From: Brevundimonas sp.
GTDB taxonomy: Bacteria > Pseudomonadota > Alphaproteobacteria > Caulobacterales > Caulobacteraceae
Direction: 5' to 3'
Assembly (NCBI RefSeq): GCF_016463485.1
Contig: NZ_JAEMRD010000024.1
Span: 1 to 32,111 of the forward strand
DNA length: 32,111 nt
Shown here: in pieces, positions 1 to 11,276 of the stretch
Layout: each line of letters starts with the position of its first letter
How positions within the stretch are numbered: the first letter of the stretch is position 1
Notes under the pieces: generated by a model
What the model saw: the letters and a program-made list of their open reading frames with translations, nothing else
Database searches by the model: none
What the model was told of the DNA's origin: nothing
Made by a program: the position numbers and the translations under genes

Positions 1-6
1 GCTGGC

Positions 7-54
7 GCATCGCTGCGCTCTGCGAGCCTCAAGCCCTCTCCCGATGGGAGAGGG
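7..54. repeat. Partial copy of the palindromic repeat element
   Basis: This stretch repeats the right arm of the large palindrome at 470-678: the same GCATCGCTGCGCTCTGCG core is followed by CTCAAGCCCTCTCCC and a short GGGAGAGGG hairpin. It lies just downstream of the DUF559 gene, so the gene is bracketed by copies of one repeat family. The element is probably cut by the window edge. It is an intergenic dispersed repeat, with no coding potential seen. Confidence 0.7.
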
Positions 55-72
55 ACATGGAGGGAGAGGGAG

Positions 73-414
73 CTACCTGAGCCCCACCACCCGCGCCCGG
101 TCGCGGATCGCGTCGTCGATGCGCCAGGGCTCGGTCAGGGCGACCTCATTGGTGAACCGCACCACCGTCCATCCCAGGGCCTCGATCTCGGTCTGACGAA
201 GATGGTCGTTCAGCATGACGTCGTCGCGATCATGCACCCCGCCGTCGATCTCGATCACCAGCCTCAGCGGCACACAGGCGAAATCGACGATCCAGCGGCC
301 GATCTCGTGCTGACGTCGGACCTTGAAGCCCTCGACCGCCCCGCCGCGCAGCCGCGCCCAGACCCGCTGTTCGGCGAGACCGGCGGAGTGGCGAAGATCG
401 CGGGCGCGGGACAT
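73..414 (-). CDS. DUF559 family endonuclease-like protein
   Basis: The 113-residue protein matches the DUF559 pattern in length and motifs: an N-terminal helix with AEQRVWARLRGG, then GFKVRRQHEIG, then IVDFACVPLRLVIEIDGGVH. D44, E55 and D57 sit where the PD-(D/E)xK-like (Vsr-related) active site is expected. The family is widespread in alphaproteobacteria and mostly uncharacterised; a nuclease role is inferred from fold. It starts at the ATG at 414 with only a weak ribosome binding site. Repeat copies lie on both sides (7-54 and 470-678), so the gene may have travelled with them. The family assignment is firm, the biological role is not. Confidence 0.85.
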   Translation of the reverse strand: MSRARDLRHSAGLAEQRVWARLRGGAVEGFKVRRQHEIGRWIVDFACVPLRLVIEIDGGVHDRDDVMLNDHLRQTEIEALGWTVVRFTNEVALTEPWRIDDAIRDRARVVGLR

Positions 415-469
415 GGTTGCAGATTGGACGAGTTTCCCGTTCGGAGGGAAGTGGAAATTGCCAACTGTT

Positions 470-678
470 CCCTCTCCCGGCGGGAGAGGGCTTGAGCGCC
501 TGAGAGCGCAGCGATCAGGATTGCGCGAAAGGGTGAGGGGCTGGCGGCTCAGTCGGCGTGAGCCGTCGAACGGCCGGGGATACGGCTTACGCCGACTTCA
601 ACAGCAGCCCCTCACCCTTTCGGCCAAGACGCATCGCTGCGCTCTGCGGGCCTCAAGCCCTCTCCCGCCGGGAGAGGG
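470..678. repeat. Large palindromic (REPIN/MITE-like) element
   Basis: Two arms of about 74 bp (470-543 and 605-678) are near reverse complements. Each begins with the small CCCTCTCCCGGCGGGAGAGGG hairpin type of sequence and ends with AAAGGGTGAGGGGCTG. Between them a second nested inverted repeat (551-566 with 582-597, one mismatch) continues the stem, so the single strand could fold into one hairpin about 200 nt long. A third copy of one arm lies at 7-54. No ORF of its own is convincing. The rest of the gap up to 853 shows only a perfect 15-bp hairpin (GAGGTTTCAAACCTC, 714-728) and no gene. Confidence 0.75.
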
Positions 679-853
679 GTCAAAAACCTGAATTCCGGCT
701 CGCCCACGGCCCTGAGGTTTCAAACCTCGCGGGTCCAATCCCTTGCGCCACAAGGGATCGCACCGGAAAACACCCCCTCGGACGCGCCCAGGTCCGCGCC
801 GCCCTCATCATGGTCTCGCCCTGCCTTCGGGGCGGCGCGTGGGAGGACGCATC

Positions 854-1909
854 ATGGATTGGGATCAGGACACACCCCGGCGCCAGCCGCGGATCGTGGC
901 GCGCGGGGCGTGGAGCCAGGACGAGTATGGGGACACCACCTATTATCCGGAGAACTGCCGGCCCGAAGTGTTTCCGCCCCACGACGACACCGGCGGCGCG
1001 CCGGCGAACGGCCTGACCGGCTGGGGCGATCTGGATCACGGGATCGAGCGCAACATGTCGCCGGACGAGGCGGCCCGGGCGACGGGGCAGCGGGGCGGTT
1101 ATGCCATCCGTTCCGGCGACGTCTGGGACCAGGCGCGGGCCGACTATCTGGCCGGGGACAGTGCCCGGACCGTCTGCGAACGCTATCTGATCAAGCGCGC
1201 CACGTTCAGGGACCGGGCCCAGCGCGAGGGCTGGCGGCGCCAGGACCAGCCAGACCCGGATCCGGTCGAGACCCACGCATCGGACGCCCAATCCCTCGGC
1301 GCCGGGGCGTTCGACATGGAGGCGGCGCTGGCGGGCCCGGCGCCCGATCCGGCCGACATGGCGGCCCGCGCCCTGATCCACGCCCAGCGCGCCATCGATG
1401 CGGGCCGGGCGGCGGAGGCCGCGTCCTGGCTGAGGTCGCATCGCCAGCTGACCCGGATGATCGCCGAGGCCGCCCGCGCTGAGCAGGGGCCGCCCGAGCC
1501 CGATCCGCTGGACCTGATCACGCTCAAGATGAAGGCCGTGGGCGAGGTGGCGAAGGCCGCCACGGGCCTGTCGGAGGACAATGCCGCCGGTCACGCCGCC
1601 ATCACCGGCCTGATCGAAGAACTCAGAAAGATGCCCGTGGGCCGCCCGACGCCCGCCGCCGAAGCGCCGGTTTCGGACCATTCGGACCTTTCGGACCCTG
1701 TTTTTCCCGGTGCCGACGACGAAGCCCCGTCGGACGACCCCGTGGCATCGCCCGACGGGGGTCCGGGCCCGGCCGCCGGCACGGGCGACACCGCTTTCCC
1801 TCGCTTTTATCGTCCGGATTCCTGTATAGTGGACCCAGTCGCGCGGCCTGATTTGGTCGCGGCCCCACCACAGTCTCCAGCGGGTCCGATGGCCCTGTCG
1901 CCATCCTGA
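854..1909 (+). CDS. HTH-containing hypothetical protein upstream of gyrB
   Basis: This is a 351-residue protein of unknown function. Residues about 90-130 ([20 protein letters not shown] and the following [15 protein letters not shown]) look like a helix-turn-helix of the kind seen in phage terminase small subunits and related DNA-binding proteins. Residues 165-240 are Ala/Arg-rich helices. The C-terminal third is rich in Pro, Asp and Ser and is probably disordered. The start at 854 has GGAGG at 842-846. It ends 26 bp before gyrB, so the gyrB promoter probably lies inside its 3' end; a TATAGT box is visible at 1825-1830. It could be a local regulator or a domesticated phage gene; the sequence does not decide. 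Confidence 0.6.
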   Translation: MDWDQDTPRRQPRIVARGAWSQDEYGDTTYYPENCRPEVFPPHDDTGGAPANGLTGWGDLDHGIERNMSPDEAARATGQRGGYAIRSGDVWDQARADYLAGDSARTVCERYLIKRATFRDRAQREGWRRQDQPDPDPVETHASDAQSLGAGAFDMEAALAGPAPDPADMAARALIHAQRAIDAGRAAEAASWLRSHRQLTRMIAEAARAEQGPPEPDPLDLITLKMKAVGEVAKAATGLSEDNAAGHAAITGLIEELRKMPVGRPTPAAEAPVSDHSDLSDPVFPGADDEAPSDDPVASPDGGPGPAAGTGDTAFPRFYRPDSCIVDPVARPDLVAAPPQSPAGPMALSPS

Positions 1910-1935
1910 GCCACCCGCGTCTTTCGGACCCCTGA

Positions 1936-4913
<2,978 letters not shown>

Positions 4914-5029
4914 GGGCGGTCTCCCTCGCCGTTCATGACGCCGGAACCGGACAACTGCGTCAAGCGCTTGCATCGCGAACGAGCACGGTGCTGTGGTCGC
5001 TCTTACCGTCCGCCTGTCCAGGAGCCGCC

Positions 5030-5239
5030 ATGTCCGTTCTCGACCATCCCGCAGGTGAAGGCGTCTGGACCCTGCTTCAGGGGCATATCCGCCACGCCAT
5101 GTGGCAGCAGGACGAGACCGATGCGGCCGGCGGCGTTATCAGCCGGTTCTGGATCGTCAACCCGCCCGAGGAACTGGTCTACGAGACCTTCGACGAGGCC
5201 GAAGCCATGTTCGAGCTGCTGAGCCAGGACGAAGACTGA
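5030..5239 (+). CDS. Small conserved-type hypothetical protein
   Basis: This 69-residue acidic protein has no recognised domain. It has a good start: GGAG at 5021-5024 just before ATG at 5030. The composition is that of a compact alpha/beta protein (WTLLQGHIRHAMWQQDE, then SRFWIVNPPEELVYETFDEA). It ends 9 bp before the convergent murI stop. It is a real gene on coding signal and start quality; the function is unknown. Confidence 0.6.
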   Translation: MSVLDHPAGEGVWTLLQGHIRHAMWQQDETDAAGGVISRFWIVNPPEELVYETFDEAEAMFELLSQDED

Positions 5240-5248
5240 GCCTGCGCG

Positions 5249-6106
5249 TCAGACGGCCTCGAAGGCCAGGGGCGCGCCCCAGAACTGGTTGACCATGTCC
5301 GACTGCGGCCCGGCCGTGCCGCTGGTCAGGAAGGACCGCCGGCCGGATGACCCCAGGTCGTACTCGGGATGGCGCGCGAAGTACCGCTCCAGCGCGTCCG
5401 CCACCGCCGTCGGCTGATGGATCAGGGGCGTACCGGGCGGCAGGGCGCCGGCGAACAGGTCCGCCACGATCTCGTAGTGGGTGCAGCCCAGGATGGCCGT
5501 GTCGGGATGGCGACCGATACGTCGGCGCAGGGCATCGACGTGCTCGTCCACCACCACCTTCAGTTCTTCGGTGGTGGCCCCCAGTTCGATCAGACCGGCC
5601 AGACCGGGGCAGGGTTCTGAAAAGACCGCCAGGTCCTCGCGCCGCTTGTCGATCTCGATCTCGTAGACCCGGCTGATGGCCGTCGCCGCCGTCGAGAAGA
5701 CGCCGGTGATGTCGATGGCCTCGACCTTGTCGTCGCGTGCCGTCAGGTCGGCCTCATAGGTCCAGGGCAGGCCGGTCGCCGCCTCGATGGTCGGCACGAT
5801 GATGCCCAGGACATTGACCGGCCGCCCGTAGCGCGCCTTCTGTTCTGGGATCCAGGTCTGCTGAAGCCGGCGCAGTGCCACGGCCGAGGCCGTATTGCAG
5901 GCCAGGACGACCAGGCTGGCCCCGGCGTCGAACAGGGTCTCGCACCCGCCGCGGGTCAGATCGACGATCTGTTCGCCGGTCTTGCCGCCGATCGGCGCAT
6001 TGGCCTGGTCGGCGAAATAGATGAAGTCCCGATCGGGGAACCGGTTGACCAGTTCGCGGTGGACCGTCAGCCCGCCGACGCCGGAATCGAATACGCCTAT
6101 CGCCAT
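5249..6106 (-). CDS. murI: Glutamate racemase
   Basis: MurI interconverts L- and D-glutamate to supply D-Glu for peptidoglycan. The 285-residue protein carries the FDSGVGGLTV loop at the N-terminus, LACNTASA with the first catalytic Cys, and GCTHYE with the second. The spacing is normal. The start at 6106 (MAIGVFDSG) is the usual position for this enzyme; the upstream in-frame ATG at 6148 would add 14 residues lacking family character. The gene is transcribed divergently from the tRNA that follows. Confidence 0.95.
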   Translation of the reverse strand: MAIGVFDSGVGGLTVHRELVNRFPDRDFIYFADQANAPIGGKTGEQIVDLTRGGCETLFDAGASLVVLACNTASAVALRRLQQTWIPEQKARYGRPVNVLGIIVPTIEAATGLPWTYEADLTARDDKVEAIDITGVFSTAATAISRVYEIEIDKRREDLAVFSEPCPGLAGLIELGATTEELKVVVDEHVDALRRRIGRHPDTAILGCTHYEIVADLFAGALPPGTPLIHQPTAVADALERYFARHPEYDLGSSGRRSFLTSGTAGPQSDMVNQFWGAPLAFEAV

Positions 6107-6228
6107 GCTCGCGCCTTTAGCCGCAGGCGGCCCGGCCGTCCATGACAATGAAAACGGCTCCGCTAACGGCTGCGCTTCCGCGCCGTCGGGTTGGCGCCCG
6201 CAAGGGGGAATCAGTTGTGCGAAGGGCC

Positions 6229-6257
6229 TTGCGATCCGATAGGCCGGTGGGCTATAG
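6229..6257 (+). promoter_or_regulatory. Promoter of tRNA-Val
   Basis: A -35-like TTGCGA (6229-6234) and a -10-like CTATAG (6252-6257) are separated by exactly 17 bp. They lie about 55 bp upstream of the mature tRNA, consistent with a housekeeping sigma-factor promoter with a short leader. Confidence 0.6.
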
Positions 6258-6311
6258 ACCGCTCCTTCCCGTTCCGGACCCCGCTCGCGGTCAGCCCGGA
6301 ACCGTCTTGGC

Positions 6312-6386
6312 GGATGCGTAGCTCAGCGGGAGAGCACCTCGTTGACATCGAGGGGGTCACAGGTTCAATCCCTGTCGCGTCCACCA
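6312..6386 (+). tRNA. tRNA-Val (anticodon GAC)
   Basis: All arms can be drawn by hand. The acceptor stem is GGATGCG with CGCGTCC (one G-U). The D arm is GCTC/GAGC. The anticodon stem is CCTCG/CGAGG around the loop TTGACAT with anticodon GAC. The T arm is ACAGG/CCTGT around TTCAATC. The encoded discriminator A is followed by CCA (6384-6386). Accessory genes begin immediately downstream, so the 3' end is a likely integration site. Confidence 0.95.
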
Positions 6387-6753
6387 TTCCTTTCAACAAC
6401 TTAGCATATTTTGGCCTGCGGGCACTGGCCGGAAACTAGCCAGAAACGCTTGCGCGCGGGCGTTGATCGGTCGGTGCGGCGGATGCAACACTTGCTGAGC
6501 GTTTGCGTCTTGCCGCCGCCTCTGACGCCTCTCAGGCTATTGGTTCGTGCAGCTGCTCCTGACTCAAAGCTGACCTTGAACCTGTCTGCTCTTGGATGTG
6601 GCAAATCCGCTCAACGCGCAGGCCGACAGAATCTTACTCCTTGGTTCCCGGGGCTGGACGAGTGCGTCAACGCCCAGGCCGCGCTGCTCGTAGTGGAGCG
6701 GGAAGCGCAGCAGGAGAGGTATCGGCGAGGGTTTGAAATCCAACGCGCCTCAG
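6387..6753. other. Gap after the tRNA without a convincing gene
   Basis: About 370 bp separate the tRNA from the first accessory gene. Open frames here have no recognisable domain, no ribosome binding site and poor codon use. No integrase fragment was seen. It may be degraded left-end island sequence. Confidence 0.5.
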
Positions 6754-7671
6754 CTAGCGTTTCACCTTCTTCTCCGGCGGCGGGGCGAGCGATCGTAGAG
6801 CCTCACGATCCGGCCCGATCACAGTCCTTTCGGCACGCTGCACCTGAGCTAAGTTGCTGGCTTCGATTTCATCCGCCGTCGCCTCCGCGCTGGACCTGGC
6901 CCCCGTCGAACTCGATCCCGGACTCGCTTCTAGGGCCAGCGTCTTGGACAGCGGGATCGTGAAGCCATGAGCGACATCCTTTGCTGGCAGCGGACGATCG
7001 CCCAAAACGTAGTAGGCCCCGGCCGGTGCGGTGAGCAGCCTGCAATCCATACTTCTCATGACCGCTGCCACGTCATCCGTCGCGAGCAAGGCGTCCGTCT
7101 GGGGCATTGACGGATCGTACGGCTGCAACTCGAGTAGTTTTAGGATCGAACCGTCAATCGTCCTTTGAGGAAGCGACGATAGAATGGGATGCATGTCCAC
7201 TGGCGGCTTCGATCCGAAACGGCTTTCGAACGCTGTCTCGAACGCAGCGCCATCGGGGTAAGTCTTCACTTCCGAAAGAAAGACCCCGAGTTCCTTAGAC
7301 AGCTCCACGCTGCGATCCATGGTGGTCGGATGCCGACAGGCGGTCAGGGCGATGAACCAGAGAAGCGCCGACCAGTCCTCGTCGCCGGCGGCGCCGCTGG
7401 CCTCAATGTTTCGGAACAGTCGGCTGGCGGTCCCTTCGATCTTCGAGAGGCCGTCTTCGACCGCGTCAGAGGGACGCCACCAACTGTCGAAAAGGGTATA
7501 GATCCAGTCGGCGCTCATGACGGAGCCTGCTCCTACCACTTGAACCTGGTCGCCCTGTAAGGCCCAGATGTTGCCGCCCCTATCGGCGAAGGCTTTAAGC
7601 CACCAACGTGGGATGAAATGCTGGTTCTGCTTCTCGCTCTTCGGTGGGGTCGGCGCGGATGTCTGGGTCAT
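6754..7671 (-). CDS. DUF4238 domain protein
   Basis: The 305-residue protein has the DUF4238 signature close to its N-terminus (QHFIPRWWLKAFA, residues 17-29), then GGNIWALQG. Further on it has an alpha-helical body with a conserved-looking LLWFIALTACRHP and a C-terminal YYVLGDRPLP. In this family the N-terminal QHxxP segment and a later D-R-P segment are typical; the activity is unknown, and members often sit in accessory and defence loci. The start at 7671 is chosen because QHFIP then falls near the N-terminus; the frame stays open upstream to 8013 but only by overlapping the divergent gene. The C-terminus is charged (EKKVKR). Divergent from the gene at 7763 with about 90 bp between them. 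Confidence 0.75.
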   Translation of the reverse strand: MTQTSAPTPPKSEKQNQHFIPRWWLKAFADRGGNIWALQGDQVQVVGAGSVMSADWIYTLFDSWWRPSDAVEDGLSKIEGTASRLFRNIEASGAAGDEDWSALLWFIALTACRHPTTMDRSVELSKELGVFLSEVKTYPDGAAFETAFESRFGSKPPVDMHPILSSLPQRTIDGSILKLLELQPYDPSMPQTDALLATDDVAAVMRSMDCRLLTAPAGAYYVLGDRPLPAKDVAHGFTIPLSKTLALEASPGSSSTGARSSAEATADEIEASNLAQVQRAERTVIGPDREALRSLAPPPEKKVKR

Positions 7672-7762
7672 CTTAGCGGTCTCGGTTGGAATGGGCCCCA
7701 ACGGGCGGCGGCAGCCTATAAAGGAGCCATGCGACGCCGTCGTGGTTGGAATTGGCGAGTCG

Positions 7763-9085
7763 ATGCCGCACCCTGTTCGGATGACGAATACTCCGATTGC
7801 CCTAAAGCGGCGACAAAACCCGCTGCTGGACGAAGCCTCGAAATTCGACCAAGCCATCGCCGCGGTCGAGAAGACCTTCGGGGGGGGCTGGCTGGCAAAG
7901 GGGGACACGCCCCTACACCAGCTGTGGCGCCGGACAGATTGGCTCGCGTCGGGCCAGTTGTATCTGCTCGGAGCGGGGATCGTCAGGATGGCGGACCATC
8001 CGGCCTTCATCAAGGAGCAGGTCGCGGCGATCCGAAGCGAGGAAAACAGGCGACGTGGGGCGATGTTCGAGCTCGTCGGCGTCCCGTTCTTCGCAGGACA
8101 AGCAGGGGTGGTCAGCCCAACGAAACGCCACGCTCGAGGCTATGATGCCGTCGTCGATTTCGAGGGCGCCGGCCAGCTCCATCTGTCGCTCAAGAACTTC
8201 GCCGTCACCCACAAGGAGCGTGAGTTTCTCTCGGCTGCGGCACGGCTGGAGAGTCGATTCCTGGATGGCCTGAAGAAATGGAAGCAGCGCGCTTTGGGTC
8301 TGGTCGCACTTTCGGAGACCTTCGCAACCCCCCAAGCCTGGAGCGAGCTTTCCGAGGCCGTCGATCACCTCATCGCAAAGGGGCCTGGCGGGATCGATAG
8401 GATCGGCCCGTGGTCGGTGCTGGTTCACGACCTGCCACCTGAGTATGGACCGTATTCGGAGCGTCTGCCGAGTTGGCAACTGGTCGTTCACGCCGGCCAT
8501 GCCCCCAACGAACGTCAAACGGTTGTCGACAAGCTCAGCGGGGGCGCGTCCAACGCCCGCAAACATGCTTCACAAGACGCCGGGGTGGCGAGGGCGCTCT
8601 TCGTCCGCCTGCACGAGAACGCCGACCTTGAAAGCTTCGCGACCTGGGCCAGCGAGGCGATCCAGGATACCGATCGCGGTCCCCTCGAAGCCATGATCCT
8701 CTATCAGCCGGGTCTGGTAGATGTGACAGCGTCGAACGAGCGCGCAATCAGCCACACCTTCGCGTTCGCTCACAACAGTGCGTTCAGCGCCTGGCGCGCT
8801 GGTTCGGCGCAGCGAACGCCGTCGCTGAGCCCGGCGATCGGCTTGGTGAGCCACGAGCCGGCGCAACGCCGGATCGTGTCGGATAAAGGCGAGATTTCGC
8901 TTCGCGGCGGCTACTTCCATCAAAGCGGTCGCTACCGGGCTGTCTTGCCGTTCGGGGAGGGCGAGTTCCACCTTCCGTCTCCCGCAGCCGGCATCGTTCG
9001 GGAGGTCTTTCTGCAGGACGCGGCGGGCGGCTTCGGTATCGCGCCGATCATCCCGCCCGATGGACGCTTGACCCTATTTGACTGA
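7763..9085 (+). CDS. Unknown protein with a possible PD-(D/E)xK-like core
   Basis: I do not recognise this 440-residue protein. Residues 95-150 have a restriction-nuclease-like order: E103 in a helix (GAMFELVG), D128 in GYDAVVDFEG, then a beta strand ending in S-L-K144-N. This is the E...D...(S/E)xK spacing of many nucleases, though the usual Glu/Gln before Lys is a Ser here. The C-terminal half is beta-rich and ends with FGIAPIIPPDGRLTLFD. The start is uncertain between ATG 7763 and ATG 7781; neither has a strong ribosome binding site. Divergent from the DUF4238 gene, and 128 bp before the helicase gene. Nuclease function is inference only. Confidence 0.65.
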   Translation: MPHPVRMTNTPIALKRRQNPLLDEASKFDQAIAAVEKTFGGGWLAKGDTPLHQLWRRTDWLASGQLYLLGAGIVRMADHPAFIKEQVAAIRSEENRRRGAMFELVGVPFFAGQAGVVSPTKRHARGYDAVVDFEGAGQLHLSLKNFAVTHKEREFLSAAARLESRFLDGLKKWKQRALGLVALSETFATPQAWSELSEAVDHLIAKGPGGIDRIGPWSVLVHDLPPEYGPYSERLPSWQLVVHAGHAPNERQTVVDKLSGGASNARKHASQDAGVARALFVRLHENADLESFATWASEAIQDTDRGPLEAMILYQPGLVDVTASNERAISHTFAFAHNSAFSAWRAGSAQRTPSLSPAIGLVSHEPAQRRIVSDKGEISLRGGYFHQSGRYRAVLPFGEGEFHLPSPAAGIVREVFLQDAAGGFGIAPIIPPDGRLTLFD

Positions 9086-9213
9086 CACCTCTGGAACACG
9101 TGCCGGTTGCGGAGGCCTAGCGACTCACACCAGAACTTCGCATCACTGTTAACGGTTAGCCGGCAGCAGACTCGGCATGTCACAATCGGCGAGACGGGTT
9201 GGGGGAGATAATA

Positions 9214-10617
9214 TTGAAGACCCTGCCGCGCGTCACAGCTACCGCTGAACAGTTGCCGCTGATCAGTCAGAATCGATTGGGTGTTGAAGTCATCTGCGGT
9301 GCCGCCGGCAGCGGAAAGACTTCTACAGCCCTTCTCCGCTTAAGGTCACTATGCCTGATGTTCGCCGCGAGGCACGCACGGTTGGGGCTGCAAGAGCCCG
9401 TCCGCGTCCTGGTTCTTACGTTTAACAGAACATTGGCGGGTTACGTAAAAACTCTAGCCGAGACCCAAATTTCAGCCGGCGCGAATGTCAGACTCGAGAT
9501 CGACACCTTCGGCCGGTGGGCGATGTCGGCGCTTGCCTTCCCAAATGTGCCAACCCAGCGAGTCCGAAATAAGCTTCGGCAACTCGCGGGCCTCATTACA
9601 GAATTATCTGCGGATTATGTCGTCAAGGAAGTTGACTACCTTCTTGGTCGCTTCGAGCCCGAGAACTTGGAGGCCTATATCGCGGCCGAGCGAACGGGCC
9701 GCGGCGCCATGCCGCGAGTTGATCGCTCTGTGCGTCGACGGCTGCTGGATAACGTGGTCTATCCATACCTCGCCTGGCTCAGCAAACAGGAGATCGCCGA
9801 TTGGAATACCGTCGCTGTCCGAATGGCTAGGGAAGTTCAACCTATCGGTTATGACGTCGTCATCATTGATGAGAGCCAAGACTTCTCTGCCAATCAGCTC
9901 AGAGCAATACGCCGGCACTTAGGGGCCGACCACGCTGTGACTTTTGTCATCGACACTGTTCAAAGGATTTATGCGCGAGGCTTTACTTGGGTCGAGGCCG
10001 GGTTCGATGTGCGCCCTGAGCGGGTTCATACGCTGCGCGCGAACCATCGAAACACCGTGGAAATCGCGGCATTCGCGGCGTCGATCCTAAATGGAATTAC
10101 GCCGGAAGCTGACGGTGTGCTGCCCAACCTCGCAGCTGCTACGAGCAGAGGGCCGCGCCCGAGGGTTCTTCGTGGTCTGTACAATCGTCAGCTCGAGTGG
10201 GTGTTGAATTATATCCAAGCGAACGTCGATTTGACGAAAGATTCTGTGGCGTTCCTGAAGCCTCAAGGTGGTCAGTGGTTTGATAACGTAAAGGCCGGTC
10301 TGCGTCGTCGCGGACTCCGGTATGTAGAGATAACGCGCGAGGCGGACTGGCCCGAGGGCGATGAGAATGTTGCGTTATCGACCTTTCACTCTGCGAAGGG
10401 GCTAGAGTTCGACTACGTCTTCCTTATCGGCTTCAACGAAGAGAATACTCCATACCCAGACGAACAGGTGGATGATGAAGTCTTCGTTCTGAGGAGATTA
10501 CTAGCCGTCGCTGTCGCGCGGGCTCGGCGTGAAGTTATCGTCGGCTACAAACTAGGCGAACAGTCTCGGCTCACTCAATACTTCGGAGCAGGCACCTACG
10601 ATGAGATCAGCGTGTGA
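9214..10617 (+). CDS. UvrD/Rep-like superfamily 1 helicase
   Basis: This is an ATP-dependent DNA helicase/translocase of SF1A type. Seen in the sequence (numbered from this start): Walker A GAAGSGKT (29-36), motif Ia LVLTFNRTLAGYV, Walker B VVIIDESQDF (about 215-224), motif III/IV with LRANHRNT, motif V LSTFHSAKGLEFDYVFL, and motif VI RRLLAVAVARARREVIV. At 467 residues it is much shorter than UvrD (about 720), with reduced 1B/2B subdomains, as in many defence-associated SF1 helicases. The TTG at 9214 is preceded by GGGGGAG at 9201-9207; a TTG at 9199 is the alternative. Its end overlaps the next gene (TGATG), so it is co-translated with the DarT-like gene. Base composition is lower in GC than the chromosomal genes. 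Confidence 0.85.
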   Translation: MKTLPRVTATAEQLPLISQNRLGVEVICGAAGSGKTSTALLRLRSLCLMFAARHARLGLQEPVRVLVLTFNRTLAGYVKTLAETQISAGANVRLEIDTFGRWAMSALAFPNVPTQRVRNKLRQLAGLITELSADYVVKEVDYLLGRFEPENLEAYIAAERTGRGAMPRVDRSVRRRLLDNVVYPYLAWLSKQEIADWNTVAVRMAREVQPIGYDVVIIDESQDFSANQLRAIRRHLGADHAVTFVIDTVQRIYARGFTWVEAGFDVRPERVHTLRANHRNTVEIAAFAASILNGITPEADGVLPNLAAATSRGPRPRVLRGLYNRQLEWVLNYIQANVDLTKDSVAFLKPQGGQWFDNVKAGLRRRGLRYVEITREADWPEGDENVALSTFHSAKGLEFDYVFLIGFNEENTPYPDEQVDDEVFVLRRLLAVAVARARREVIVGYKLGEQSRLTQYFGAGTYDEISV

Positions 10618-11276
10618 TGATCCAAACCGTTATCGATGAGCGCCAGATTGCCGAGGTGCTGCATTTTACAACTCACCGGGGTCTGGTCGGCACGCTGGCG
10701 AGCCATGCACTGAAGTCGCGCTTTCGTCTTCCTCAGGACGCCTATCTCGCGCACATCCTCCATGTGAATGCCGCCGTTCGCCCGGAGGCCAGCGCCTACT
10801 TCGACAAGAGCGAGAACTGGCTGGACTATGTGAATCTGTCGATCTCCGAGATCAACCGCCGCTACCTCGATGTTTCGGAAAAATGGCATGCTGGCGGACA
10901 GGTCTGGTGGGCGATCCTGAGTTTCGACCCAGTAATACTGACACACGATAACGTCGTTTTCGCCACAACAAACAATTCATATGATCAGTGCGTCAGAGCC
11001 GGCGGTGCCGATGGCCTCTCGGCATTGTTCGCGCCAACTATCCATCGAAAGAAGCCGAGCTGGCGAGCATTCAGAGGTCTTCGAGCGGCGGAGCTGACAA
11101 CGTGTGAGCAAGCCGAGGCGCTTTACCCTGGCGAAGTTTCCACGGATTTCCTGCGTCGCATCTACGTGCGTGAGGAGGAGTATCAGGATCAGGTCGCTGG
11201 CTGGCTGGAAGAGTTTGGCTTGCAGGACGTCGAGATTGTATGGTCTCCACAGAAGTTCATCGGGAAACGAAATTGA
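10617..11276 (+). CDS. DarT-like (DUF4433) ADP-ribosyltransferase
   Basis: DarT enzymes attach ADP-ribose from NAD+ to single-stranded DNA and act as toxins or phage-defence effectors. Seen here in 219 residues: an N-terminal LHFTTHRGLVG (residues 15-25) matching the NAD-binding H-x-T/H segment, and VVFATTNNSYDQ in the middle. A C-terminal EQAEALYPGEVSTDFLRRIY follows, with E167 at the position of the catalytic Glu of DarT (xQAExLxPGxV, then IYV). The length matches the DarT family. The ATG overlaps the helicase stop (TGATG); GTG at 10614 is an alternative. The usual partner, macrodomain DarG, is absent; the next gene is instead a DraG-type hydrolase. The target base cannot be read from sequence. 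Confidence 0.75.
   Translation: MIQTVIDERQIAEVLHFTTHRGLVGTLASHALKSRFRLPQDAYLAHILHVNAAVRPEASAYFDKSENWLDYVNLSISEINRRYLDVSEKWHAGGQVWWAILSFDPVILTHDNVVFATTNNSYDQCVRAGGADGLSALFAPTIHRKKPSWRAFRGLRAAELTTCEQAEALYPGEVSTDFLRRIYVREEEYQDQVAGWLEEFGLQDVEIVWSPQKFIGKRN

Noticed and set aside
679..853. Possible tRNA remnant around CGCGGGTCCAATCCC near 728-745
   Set aside because: The stem bases do not pair as a T arm and no other arms are found.
680..1681. A long open frame on the minus strand opposite the HTH-containing gene
   Set aside because: Arg/Gly-rich shadow of a high-GC gene; no domain, and the plus-strand frame has the better start and HTH segment.
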